From Rhodocollybia butyracea (lineage: Eukaryota > Basidiomycota > Agaricomycetes > Agaricales > Omphalotaceae), in contig JADNRY010000202.1 in NCBI GenBank assembly GCA_015501585.1, forward strand, positions 46,936-110,935: a stretch of DNA of 64,000 nt, in the 5' to 3' direction. Under the pieces are notes generated by a model. That model made no database searches. It saw only the letters and a program-made list of their open reading frames with translations, and was not told the origin of the DNA. This document shows positions 1-11,330 of the stretch, piece after piece. Within the stretch, counting starts at the first letter, position 1. Each line of letters opens with the position of its first letter. The position numbers and the translations under genes are program-made.

Positions 1-249
1 TCCAATATCCCGTCCATACCTTTGCTTTAGGATCTTCCCATCCGGTTTGCCACTCGACACCGTATCGGTCCGGATGACCTTCTCGCGGGGACCAGAATGA
101 GAAATTCAGGGCAGAAATCAGAAATATCCAATTTAGAACAAGTTTGTGAGAAGGTTGTGAGGTTATGTAAGGTTCGAGGGGAAGAAGGTGCAGCGGATGC
201 GTACGCCATGTTCGGGGGTATAAGATTCAATTTTGAGTTTGCGGTAGAT
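1..249 (-). CDS. Queuosine salvage protein (QNG1/DUF2419 family), 5' part, runs off left edge
   Basis: Partial gene. The reverse strand of about 1-150 reads WIFLISALNFSFWSPREG, then EWQTGWEDPKAKVWTGYW at the window edge. This matches the conserved W-[IV]-F-x(3)-LNFSFW ... GYW block of the queuosine 5'-phosphate N-glycosylase/hydrolase family, which recovers queuine from tRNA breakdown products. A candidate exon start lies near 249 (acceptor CAG at 250-252). The upstream reading (residues IYRKLKIESYTP) and the LNFSFW reading are in different frames; they meet at a run of five G (214-218, C on the coding strand), where one extra C would join them. Family call from the motif is fairly sure; the 5' structure is not. 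The rest of the protein lies outside the window. Confidence 0.6.
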
Positions 250-766
250 CTGACAGGGAGTATGAACGATTAAAAAGGGCTAAGGTTGAAGGTAGCTCAC
301 ATGTTGAGCAGCTACCGATATTCCTTCAGGATTGACTTGAACCAGATTTGTCTTCTATTTAGATCATCAGTTAGGAGCAGTTAGGCTGTGGCTTTTAACA
401 GGAATAGCTAACCTTATATGCAAACTGGGCGCTTTCAATGACCGGATTTAAGCCATCTTCGGCCAAAATAACGATCTTTTCGTTTAAACAGGAGGCGTAG
501 TCTATATCATTTGCCAAGTTGTTTGCCATCGAGCTTAGAGCTGATTGGAATGATTAGAGTATTATTGGCAGTAGAGAGGATTAGATGATTATGCAGCCTA
601 TAAGATTATGAATGACTTGTGTAGAACGAGAGCGTAGTCCGAAGTTAAGCCTCTTTTTTTTTTTGCTGATTAGCGCTCGACAGAAATTAGAATGAGGATA
701 GGCCACGTCAATTACATGTCAAAGTATGCGTATATTTCTGTTTTCAATGTATCGTACAAGTTCGTT
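250..766. other. Intergenic, no gene recognised
   Basis: AT-rich spacer between the queuosine-salvage gene and the 3' end of the thioesterase gene. It holds a T10-11 tract near 653-664. No coding similarity or repeat was recognised. Confidence 0.5.
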
Positions 767-1979
767 CTACAATTTTCCTTTTGCTAGATTCCAGGCTATC
801 GGAACAGTGAGGGCCATCTGCGTTGATACTGCCAGGCAGAATTGCTTGTCTCGCCATCCATCAGCTACTTCTACATTCTCGCCGACATCACAGGGCGCTG
901 TCCAAATTTCAGTATACATGTCCTGTCGGCCCATGGTGCCATGTATAAACTTAGTGGAAGAGAAGATACCGATAGTGCGATTTGAGTGATCCTTTGATAG
1001 TTTAGGCAATGGGAACTTGTATTCGATGGTCATTACCATCGTAGGGAACCAACTGTTGTAAATAATGGAGGTTAGCGATCTGTTGTTTTGAGCATCAATG
1101 TCACAACTCGCCTCCTCCCCAGACGTTGTCTATATTCTTTGGGAAGAAGTACTGGAGCGTTCGTGGATATATCAGCAAAGAAAGGTATGTTCGCTAGAAT
1201 GACAGTTTCTCCTTTATCTTTGAATCCACACCAAATCCCGTAATCGAGACCTCCCCCACCAACAGTACTACTATTAGTGCGTTGAGGACTAGAAATGGCG
1301 TTTCGACTGACAATTTCGGGTTCTTGCGTCGCATCAAAACGAGAACCAAACTTGTAACGGTCGGACAATTGTTTTCGAGGGGCATTCGAAGGATGATGAT
1401 GTAGAGGTAGTCTACGGGCATATGGAGACGGGGGAATGAGATTTATGGCGTCTTTACCACTATCTGAAGGAGGTTCTAGGGCTCCAAATATGAGATGAGA
1501 GGTGACTTTCGTGGCGTTCTACAAAGTAGTCAGATTTTAAGTCAGCCTACGGTTTAAACCCACATCTTGCAATAATTCAGCCAAAAGATTTGTGAAGTTC
1601 CTGCCACGTTTCTGAACGCGAACATGTATCTCGAACGATGATGTTGACGTTGCCGACAAGAAATGGGCAGTAACATGGATGGGATCCGGAGTGGTAGTAT
1701 TCCTTTGCTGTTGTATGCAAGCTTGGACGATTTGGGCGAGAACATACCCTAGAGAGAATCCGGTGATTTCGATTATTTAACGTTTGTAAGGGTGATTGAA
1801 GAAATTTATAGTACCACCGTTCGGGACTCTATGCCAGCGGATGAGCTGGCTGCTGCAAAACACATGTACATGAATACTTACGAGCGTATGCACCATTCGG
1901 CATCCATCTGTCCTATGTAAATGTCAACATTGTTGCTGGACTTGAAGTGTGTTACATTTATCGCGTCGCCAAGAAGCAT
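767..1979 (-). CDS. Acyl-CoA thioesterase-like double-hotdog protein
   Basis: Spliced gene starting with MLLGDAINVTHFKS at 1979. An N-terminal hotdog half contains VPNGGYVLAQIVQA and PDPIHVTAHFLSATS. The C-terminal half (from about 1520) contains GGGGLDYGIWCGF and, after an intron, SWFPTMVMTIEYKFPLP and YTEIWTAPCDVG. This arrangement is that of the fungal thioesterase-like superfamily (4HBT_3 type), which hydrolyses acyl-CoA esters; the substrate cannot be read from sequence. Exons as read: 1979-1882, a 14-nt microexon 1828-1815, 1748 to about 1559, about 1520-1112, 1052-767. The intron at 1111-1053 needs a GC-AG donor to keep frame. It is divergent from the DHHC gene, with 260 bp between start codons. 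Confidence 0.8.
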
Positions 1980-2239
1980 AGCTCAGTTTGGAGAGCGATT
2001 TCCGTATGATTGCTGCTGGTACAGTTTAATATCTGCAAAGAATTGCCACTGCCACCACTGAACCACTGTGAAAAGAACGCCTACATAATTACATAAAATT
2101 CACATCACTATTGACAGATTGATCACTGCCATGTCATTCGAACTCTTACAGTAAACTTCAACAATCAACAGACTCAGTCGCCACTGTAAACCATCATATG
2201 GCGAATAACTGGCAATAACCAAGCTCATTTCTTTCCACC

Positions 2240-3653
2240 ATGCCGCGAGAACGACCTACACCACTGCTTACATTCAACGAGACTCAACATTCATTCACCC
2301 CTACTTACGACGACGATAAACCAAGAAGACGGTGGTATCATAATGTTCCTCTCTACGGTGTGTCGAGCTTGTATGCTTGCTATAAAAGCTCTGCTGAGAT
2401 ATCTCCAACTCAGGCATCGTCTTTCTTATTCTGGCACCCCAACCTTCGATTCTCTTGGTGCTAATCAATCACTACCTCCGGGCCCTCAGAGCACCTATTA
2501 CCTTCACTATCCATCTACTTGTAATCTACACCATTACCTTCCTGCTGTTCTCTTCTCTCATTGTCCTGGTTGCAAGAGACCCAGGTCCCGTGAGTTGCGA
2601 CGAACCAAACAACGACGCCGATGTTGGCGAAGAAGTCGGACTCACGGAAGCTTTAATGTCTCCGGATGATTTTCTTGCGCCTGGAAAGTGGTGCCGTTCC
2701 TGTTGGGTGCGTCTTACATGGTTACTTCAGTGTCCCCGTTTATGAAATGTTTCTGGGTCTGCGCTCCAGGCTCCTAAACCAGATAGGACACATCATTGTT
2801 CTTTCTGTGGAAGATGTGTACTGAAAATGGGTAACGTACCTTTGACCAGCTAGCCTTTCATATGCTCAAAGCATCTCATTCTCAGACCACCATTGCCCCT
2901 GGTTAGGCAACCGATGCGTTGGTCATAGAACATATCCTGCTTTCATTCATTTCCTGTTTTGTATTACCTTGCTTTCGATATACACTGCAGTCTTATGTGC
3001 ACATGCGCTTTATTACGCGTTTAATAATCCCTACAGCATCGTGAGCAGATTAATCTTTGCAGATCTATTACCACCCCAACTATCTCATCCCTTACTTTGT
3101 GCAGGACGAATCTACACCAATCCATGAAATCCTTTTAACGTTTGCTGGAGTTACCTTTGCTCTGGTCATAGGGTCTTTTTTCATATACCACGTATATCTT
3201 GTCTCGTAAGTTAGTTTTGTTATCCCGTTGGCCTCTCACACACGTTTTCTTTAGGACGAATCAGACAACATTAGAACATATCACTCCCTTTCTCTTACTT
3301 CGTTATGTGCCCGTTTTGCCTGCCACGGAGTCCAGTAGAACTTCTGAGCCTCCACATGAGCATGAACTTTCCTATGCGCAAAGGCGATTGGTAAAGAGCG
3401 CACACGGGCGCATACGAATATATGATATCGGCATCAGGAAGAATTGGTCGCAGGTTTTCGGATGGAAGCGCCACGGCCTGATATACCGGATCCTGTGCGG
3501 GGGCGGCAGGTGAGTGGATATGGTTTGCACCAATGGGTTGCGCTAATTGTAATGTCTAGCATGGGAGATGGAAAATTGTTTCCGCGCAATGCGGACGCCG
3601 AGCAACTTTTGGCGCGCTTAGCAAGAGATTTAGCAGGGGACAAAGACACCTGA
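2240..3653 (+). CDS. DHHC-type protein S-palmitoyltransferase
   Basis: Membrane enzyme that attaches palmitate to cysteines of target proteins. Spliced reading begins MPRERPTPLLTFNETQ. Two N-terminal membrane segments follow (IVFLILAPQPSILLVL and ITFTIHLLVIYTITFLLF), then the cysteine-rich domain: CRSCWAPKPDRTHHCSFC, GRCVLKM, and the catalytic DHHCPWLGNRCVG. The DHHC motif is completed across an intron at about 2830-2892. Two more membrane segments follow (FIHFLFCITLLSIYTAVL and FAGVTFALVIGSFFIYHVYL), then the TTxE motif as TTLE near 3268 and a cytosolic tail ending AEQLLARLARDLAGDKDT. All expected family elements are present and no break was seen. The last intron (about 3511-3560) separates GGG from the final exon. 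Confidence 0.88.
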
Positions 3654-3895
3654 CTATACCATCGAAATTCGAATTCAAAGCTGGAGTCCATTACTGGGAT
3701 AGCCCGAATGGATATGTATTATTTACCATCGCCGGGTGGGTACAAAGTGACTGTCGTGACAAAGACTTCATAAAAATATTTATTGCTACTTGTAATGTAT
3801 CCCCAGTAGATAATGAATCGGGGGTCTTGCCTTGGCGGCAAGGAGCTAAAATTATTGCCAATGAGCATTGGATATACGTCATTATAGTTATAGTG

Positions 3896-3906
3896 GCTAT
3901 AATATA
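3896..3906 (+). promoter_or_regulatory. TATA-like element of EGT1
   Basis: CTATAATATAA lies about 50 bp upstream of the EGT1 ATG. Position and composition suit a fungal core promoter; inferred from sequence only. Confidence 0.35.
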
Positions 3907-3954
3907 AAGCATTCCCCCTGAATCTTCAGCTTTGTCGTTTACTTTTTGTTCACC

Positions 3955-6900
3955 ATGGCTGAAATAGTCGATGTTCACACTCTGGAAACGTCTGAAGACC
4001 TTCACCAACAGATTATCGATGGTCTAAAACAAGCCCCAGGCGACAAGACGCTGCCGACAATGTTGCTTTACGATGAAAGAGGCCTGAGGTTATACGACGA
4101 TATCACTACCAAGGCTCCTGAATATTATCTCTTCAGCGCAGAAGAGGATATTTTGAAGAACCACGCTACCGAGATCGTGCTCGCCATGCATAACTCATCT
4201 GGTCTCGTACCAGGCGAAACCGTAATTGAGCTGGGCGCCGGGTGAATATTTCGGTTTTATTTCGGTTTTATTTCTAACAATGACAATAACCATGTCTTTA
4301 CAGAGCTCTCCGCAAGACCTCACACGTCCTGCACGGGCTCTCTCAAATCGTCGACACGCCCAGCGACAACCCACCAATCACATATTACGCTCTCGACTTG
4401 GAGAAACGCGAGCTTGAGCGTTGAGTTGATCATATATCATTATAGGCTTCGACTAATATACTGCTACTAGGCACTTTGAACCAAATTTCTGCATCTGGTA
4501 TCGGGTCAGATCTTGAAGGAAAGGTCCAAATCAAAGGAATGTGGGGTACTTACGACGATGGCTTGAAGTTCCTGCAGTCTTCAGGTCTTTCTAACCTTTC
4601 GACACTCGACAAATTGTCGAGATTGTCTAGTTTCAAAGCCGATAGTGCCACTTCGGCTTCTTCAGCCTCGTCAGATTCCTCGAGTACGCCTAATTCAGAA
4701 GTATCTCCCCCTTCGACGCCTGAGGAAATTCAGCCTCCTCTTCATATCATGTTTCTCGGATCGTCTCTTGGCAATTTCAATCGGGATGACTCATCTGCCT
4801 TCTTACGCTCTCTGCCTCTTCGCCCGGGATCCGGAGACACACTGCTATTGGGATTAGATCATGCCAATGAGAAGAGTCTGGTCGAAGAAGCTTATAATGA
4901 TCCTCGCAATCACACTAAAAACTTTATCATGAACGGTTTGCGCGGGGCTGGCCGATTCTTAGGAAATGAAACCTTGTTTTCCGAAGACAAATGGGATTAC
5001 GTCAATGTAAGCTTTTTGGATATCAACCTTTGGCATTTACCGATTATTTAAACAGACGTACGATGAGATTGAACGTCAGTAACAATCTTTCCTCTCTCTC
5101 TCTCTCTCTCTCTCTCTTTGCGTTCTGCTGAGTGACATCGATTACTCAGGTCGCCACAAAGCTTTCTACAAGTCCAAGACTGCACAGACCGTACTGGTTC
5201 CCTCTGATAATCTTTCGGTCAATTTCCAGGAAAATGAGCTTATCAAAGTGGAGGAATCATGGAAGGTACGCCAATTATTATCGGCCGATCCATCGCCTAT
5301 CTGAACATATCCACCTAGTTCTCTGAAGTTGACGTGCACAGACTGTTCTCCGAGAGTAATCTACGACCTGTGCAAAGATGGATGGATACTGCCTCTCGAT
5401 ATTCTTTGTGGTTGTTGGAGCGTCCAGCATTCATATTTCCTCTTCTCAAGTCACCAAATGCATGCAACTCTGCTGGGGAGCTTGTTCCCAAAAAGGCATT
5501 ATCATCTTCTCCATTTGGCGTTCCCTCTGTTCAAGAATGGGAGAACTTATGGGCTGCTTGGGATATGATTACACTCCGAATGATACCGCCGTCGATGTTG
5601 TACCAAAAGCCCATCGATCTGCGCCATATCTGTCTGTTCTATCTCGGCCATATCCCAACTTTCCTGGACATCCATCTGTCGAGGTTATTGGATCAGCCGC
5701 ATACTGAACCGGAAGAATTCAAGGTCAGTATTTCCATTCGTTTCGTATTTCTATGATAAATATTTACTGTCTACAGGATATTTTCGAAGTAGGTGTTTTA
5801 TTCACGAGTTCTCTCTCGACAACCACTTACGCCTTACAGCGAGGGATTGATCCAAGTGTCGATGATCCCACTCAATGCCATGTATGTCGTTTGTCCTTGG
5901 ATAGTTTAGTTTGGCTGACTAGTCAATGACAGCCTCATTCGGAGGTGCCCAACAACGACGATGATTGGCCAAGCCTCAGTTCTATACTCTCCTTCCGCTC
6001 CCGCGTCCGAGCCCGTCTCATGAAGATATACGACGACATCGATACGGAAAAGCTGACACTGACGAGAAAAGTTGGCAGAGTCTTGTTCATGACCTTTGAG
6101 CATGAGGCCCTTCATGCTGAGACCCTTTTATACATGCTACTCCAACGCGCAGGCTCTGGGACAGTCCCGCCTCCTGGTTTCGCCGTTCCAGAGTGGAAAT
6201 CGTTGGCGGCCAGCTGGAAGTCGCTACCATCATTAGAAGAAGACACAGTTGTCTTGGGACCTGCAGTTGTCGACATTGGCCATGATGATCCCGAAAACGA
6301 TGACGAGCTCGAGGGGAATAAACTGAAAGTCGAAAACCATGAGTTTGGTTGGGACAATGAGCATCCCCGAAGGCAGGTTGAAGTGGGAGAATTTCGTATC
6401 AGTTGGAGGCCTATCACCAATGGGCAGTTTTACAATGTCTTCAAGATAAACAGAAGCATGTTCCAGATTCCCGCTAGCTGGATCGAGGAAGACGATGAAA
6501 TCAGGGTAATTCTCCTTCATAGTCGCGGGATTTCACTTTGACAAGCCTTGGTGGCGTTTAGGTTCGCACCTTGTACGGACCAGTGCCCCTCGAAATCGCA
6601 GAGAACTGGCCGGTAATCGCGTCTTACAATGATTTGTCTACTTATGCCACAGTCAAAGGCGGACGTATCCCGACCGAGCCCGAGTTGCGACTATTCCACG
6701 ACAAGTTTGAGTCTGGATATGAAGGCGGAGCCAATATTGGATTCCGGAACTGGCACCCAGTTCCGTACGTTGCCTCACGCTCGCTATTAATTATAGTATG
6801 CTAACCGTGGAATCTAGAGCCACCTCTGGTGGCAAACAAAATGGCCAAAAAGGCCATAACGGTGGAGTCTGGGAATGGACATCGACTGAATTTGACAAAT

Positions 6901-7206
6901 ACGACGGATTTGCGCCGTCGAAATTATATCCTGGGTGAGCGCGTCGGTTAGCCATGCTTTCGATGTACATGGTTTGACCTTTATCCACAGCTACTCGATG
7001 GACTTCTTCGATGGTGCTCATCAGGTCGTGGTGCGTGTCGGTTCTATAGATGGTTTCGAGTGACACCTGATCTTTTGCATGTGGTCTAGCTTGGAGGCTC
7101 ATATGCTACTATTCCCCGCATTGCGGAACGGAAGTCCGTCAGAAACTGGTATCAGCGTAACTATCCCTATTCATGGGTCGGTGCGCGCGTTGCGTATGAT
7201 GTATGA
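3955..7206 (+). CDS. egt1: Ergothioneine biosynthesis protein 1 (fused EgtD methyltransferase and EgtB sulfoxide synthase)
   Basis: Makes the antioxidant ergothioneine from histidine: an N-terminal SAM-dependent histidine trimethyltransferase fused to a non-haem iron sulfoxide synthase, as in fungal Egt1. Start chosen at MAEIVDVHTLETS, with the favourable context CACCATGG. EgtD half: LPTMLLYDERGLRLYDDI, EYYLFSAEEDIL, VIELGAGALRKT (SAM loop), YYALDLEKREL, HIMFLGSSLGNF. EgtB half: DinB-like region with LRHICLFYLGHIPTFLDIHL and FEHEALHAETLLYML, supplying the candidate iron-binding histidines; then the formylglycine-enzyme-like domain with GGRIPTEPELRLF, GGVWEWTST, VLGGSYAT and NWYQRNYPYSWVGARVAYDV at the C-terminus. 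At least ten introns; one carries a (CT)n tract at 5091-5117. No break in frame was found. Confidence 0.93.
5091..5117 (+). repeat. (CT)n microsatellite in an EGT1 intron
   Basis: An almost pure CT dinucleotide run, about 13 units, between a donor just after ATTGAAC (about 5075) and the acceptor TACTCAG near 5150. It makes a long polypyrimidine tract inside this intron. Confidence 0.9.
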
Positions 7207-7494
7207 TTCTTGAGCGAGCGAAGATGGGCAGCACGATGTAGCTATGAGCTTAAGCCAAATTTTCTACCTGTATAATTCCAAGTGCCGATCAATGTATATA
7301 TGTATCTCGAAATGTCAAATAAACAGTTGGTTCCTCGATGGCGGGTACAAATTCCATCTACCGGGTAGATGGATAGGTAGATGGATAGTGATCGTGCGAA
7401 AGAGTCATAGTCTTGCTGCAGGTCTCCATATGGTGATTGCACATGTACATGGCAATGGATTCTATCGTTTCACCCGCTTTCAACTTACGCTTCC

Positions 7495-9083
7495 ATGCCC
7501 TCTGCAAGCTCACCATATTACTCGGCCTCAAATCTTCCTCAAAGTCCTGCATACTCTGAAGTACAGCTCCTTCCAAGGTCACGGTCTTCTGGGACTTTCC
7601 TCAAGCAGTCTAGGCACGGTATAGCTAGTATAACATTGACCGGCCAGGATGGGGATCTTCCCGCGTATGGGTCGGGTGGAATTGTTGATGGAATAATTAG
7701 TTTTACAAAAACAGAGGATATAACAAGTATAGAAATCAAGGTGCGAACTGCCTAGATTTCTGAACACTCGCATATACTGAGGGGTATCGGTGATACAAGA
7801 TAGAAGGACGTCTACAGTTAAAAGAGATCGCAGAGGGAGGTACTGTGGACAACAGGATATGCCTTGCCAGCGCACTGCTCTGGTCAAAAGAGCAGAATAC
7901 TCACTGCCCCAGTTCTTGTCCTTTTCGGTTAACTTTACCGTCAACTTTTGATCTCGAGGGTCAATCATATGTATGTACTTAATGGCCGCGTTGCTGATAA
8001 GAACTGACGGTGTGAACAGAATCTTCCCCCGACGTATTCCGTGAAATTATCTGGCCTTCCTGGGTTTACTGCTCTGGCTGAGGCAAGTGTTTCTATACGA
8101 GTGACTGTGTAGGACCGGTTTTCATGAAGCTGTACAGTACTCTATATGTGCTGCTATAGGGAGAGCTAGTTTCCTAGGTATTGGTGCTGGAACCACGTAG
8201 GCCGCAAAATATGTTATTGGATGCGAAATTTCTCATTGTCGCTTCCAGAATTCTGGCAGCACCGTTTGTATACTATCCCCGCACACGACCAGCTGCACCT
8301 TTGCCTGCTCCACTACACCTTTCACAGAACGGCTTCGAGGGAACATCTGATTGGCAGCTTTATGAATCCACTATCACAGCCCGTCGTTCGTCTTTACAGG
8401 ATATCAAGACGCGTATATATGTTCCCATTTCTCGCATTTTTTCCGCCTCGCAAGGTATTCCGTTCCATGTAACGTTTGAATCGTCTGCCGTATCCTTGGC
8501 TTCTTTCTTGCCTTTTGGACCTTCTGGACTGCATCCAAAAAAGCCCACCAGGGTACAGATAATGCGTCAAGTTGCTGTTGATGTTAGGTATAGGAGTCCT
8601 CACATACCCCCAATTTTTTCTCATGGTGATATGCATAGGAACGAGATGGTTTTTGGAACTAAAACAGACATGTGGAGGGTAGATTGTCTCGGGGAGGCCA
8701 TATTTAAACATGTGGTCAGTTCGTAAATTATAACTTGAAAACTACAGCTGATTTTGTTGGCGCATAGGGCGATGGCCCTACATGGACATCGTTCTCTGGT
8801 CACATTCCTGTTGATCCCTCCATAAAGGTTATGGGTTTCAAAGCAGGAGGTTTAACTGTTGCAGTGAGTTTGAACTTCACCCTTCTATTGTTGTCCGCTC
8901 AAAGTGTATTTTTAGGATTGCATACTTTTCTCTATGACGCCTCCTGAGCCCCGAAAATCACCATTCAACGAGCTGAGACAAGTCGTTCCAATTCGTTTGA
9001 CAACTGATCCATGGGCTGGTGGATTTGCGAATCATAATGAATCGGAATTGTCTGTGCTTTCGCTGAATAGTAGCTTAGAATGA
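7495..9083 (+). CDS. Arrestin-like N-terminal domain protein
   Basis: Start MPSASSPYYSASNLPQSP at 7495. The spliced protein carries the signs of the basidiomycete arrestin-like family: ITLTGQDGDLPAYGSGGIVD, then ISFTKTEDITSIEIKV followed after an intron by GRLQLKEIAEGG, then FRLTLPSTFD, YSVKLSGLPGF and the long exon 8181-8720 with VPISRIFSASQGIPFHVTFE. The end is VVPIRLTTDPW ... LSLNSSLE and a stop at 9081-9083. Such proteins resemble alpha-arrestins (membrane-protein trafficking adaptors), but this subfamily's role is not established. No PY motif was noticed. It converges on the flavin monooxygenase gene. Confidence 0.72.
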
Positions 9084-9294
9084 GATAAAAATTGTATGGG
9101 ATGGCGTGCCTTTCCTCATACTAAAGAGTGCTTTTGTGGGCAATTTTCTGTAACAGTAGTGTACATAGTAGGCTGAGAGAAGGCGGGATAGGCATTATAC
9201 AATATATTACTCGAGTCCCAATTAGCCTGGACATGATGGTTCGTATGTTCTGTTCGCCTGCGGGTGACCGTGACTACATAGTATGCCCATATTT

Positions 9295-11330
9295 CTATGA
9301 TAAAAGGTTTCTAAAATACCTCTCAATCCCGTCTACATCTCTAACGATGGCCCCTACGTGTCCGTCAGGTCTAACTAAAACTACTACTCCTGGGCTGGCT
9401 TCTTCAAGGTTGACTCCCCTCAAATATGTGTAGTACGCTTGTTCTCTAGTATCCAATAATTCGTCGAAATCAACTTGTGCCCCGCCGACCACAGATGACT
9501 GAGAGCTGGGATAGATGACGAGAACCCTCAATATTTCAGATGGATACCTTCCAAGGGCTTGCAATAACGCTTGTGACGTCTGAAACCCCAAGATTCCTGT
9601 AAAAACAAGTGCGGTGTGGGCTGTTGTTTTCAATATATCGAACAAGCTCGTTATGGTTCCCTTCCGGCTAGCAGGACTGATGAACTTCAATCCTCCAGCC
9701 TCAGGTGCTCGATCGCCTCCCCTCACAGGCTCGTCGGGGATATTTTGTACGGGTCCAAGACCTCCGCCGGTGGCTGGACCTCATCTAGGACGATAGGACT
9801 GCCCCGGTAATTGATACCGAACATGCGGAGTTCAAAACCACGAGTCGGCCAATTGATTGTGCCAATTTTATGCTGGGACTGGAAGGTCTGCTTGAATAGC
9901 GTCGTAGTCTTTCCAAGCATTGCAGCTATAACGCGGACACGTTCGATGGTGTAGGATTCAAGGAGGCTATGTGGAGCAAATTTCTTGTGGACCAGTGATA
10001 TCTTCCAAACAAGGTTGAAGACATCCTGGATGCCTGAGTTCAAACCCTATACAACGGAAGCTCAAGTTAGTTTTTAAAAGCATGAACAAATAATGAAGCT
10101 ATAAACCTGGCCACCCGTTGGGCTGTGAACATGAGCAGCATCTCAAAGGCGTCTTATTGGTGTTTACATTCGGAAGCAGGTGAACATGGGAGCTTACCTC
10201 CAGCAATATAAACCCTCCCTTTGCCAAAACTGTCTACCATGCGAATATTTGGCCTAAGTTACAAAAATGTCAGGAGCCAGCTCACTTCATTGCTATATAC
10301 AAATACCTCCATATGCCTGCTCCAACCAACTCTCCAAACTTGTAATCCGTTCGTCCACTGTATCTATAGAACAATTCGATCAAAGCATCCCGGTCTCTGG
10401 AGATCTTCGTAAGTTCCTCGAAGTCAAACTCTTGTCCAGCAATCATGATCTGGGTACGAGTGTCAACTCGAACCTCGGTGGGAGTGGAATGTTGGGCTGA
10501 GTGAGAAGACAGGTATGGTCGGAGTATGACAGCTTTTTTCGAAATATCTCCCCATATCTTGGTGTGCTGTGACGAATAAAAGGTTTTCAGTTAGTAGATT
10601 GATCATGAGCTTCATAAAATACGCATACATCGTCCCCCATCCATTTAAAAGACGAATGTCCCCGATTAACATTGCCATAGAATATGATTCACCCACGAAG
10701 CTGCATCCCAACTGCTTACGCACGACACTGTGCGCGCCTTCAGCGCCAATGAGCCAGTCGAAATGTGCTACCTCTGTCTTAGTGGACTTGTCCTCACCCA
10801 GCTGGGTTTTGAGCATTGTTGCAGAAACTATACTATCAGAATCTGGAGAGCATTCGTATGACACGAGTTCTGTACCGAGTTCAACTTGACACCCGTAATC
10901 TTTGAATAAAAAAGAGCGCAAAATAGCTTCGTGGTCGACTTGACCGATGATTCGGGGAGCAAAATACGGTTTATCGGGTGTCGGCTTGATTTCCTCCACT
11001 TTTCCATTGTATGCGATCAATGGAGGCTCACCGTTATCTGGGCTGGTGTACTGATGCATATCTTGAACTGGGCCAGAAGCTTGCCAAATCTCGTCGAGCA
11101 CTCCTAGAAACCTGTACAGTTCCAGCGTCCGGGGCATAATACCGGGTCCACGATAACCCGTCCGAAATTCCATCTCCTTCGTAATGATACGTACAGAAAG
11201 ACCATCCCGAAGAAAGAGTAAAGCGGAGACTAGACCAACTGGACCTGCACCAGCCTGCTGGGAATGAATATTTATTACCACGGAAGAAATAGAAGCGTAC
11301 AATTAGGACATTTACGCGGTTTGAGGACAT
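9295..11330 (-). CDS. FAD-dependent aromatic-type monooxygenase (PHBH fold)
   Basis: Spliced gene starting MSSNRVNVLI at 11330. After a short intron the Rossmann motif reads AGAGPVGLVSALLFLRDG. Further family marks: PRTLELYRFLGVLDEIW, RIIGQVDHEAILRSFL, the DG-type motif DWLIGAEGAHSVVRKQLG, WGDISKKAVILRP and RPNIRMVDSFGKGRVYIAG. The FAD-binding DAAHVHSPTGGQGLNSGIQD is completed across an intron near 10150-10200. The C-terminal third (to 9295) has the thioredoxin-like tail common in phenol hydroxylase-type enzymes, with VVVLVRPDGHVGAIV. It probably hydroxylates an aromatic substrate with NAD(P)H and O2; the substrate is unknown. All frames join through plausible introns. Confidence 0.85.

Noticed and set aside
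7368..7390. Short GATA/GATG-like tandem after EGT1
   Set aside because: Only two imperfect units; no functional claim possible.
10267..10500. Plus-strand open frame inside the flavin monooxygenase
   Set aside because: Antisense shadow of the spliced minus-strand gene, whose motifs continue through it.
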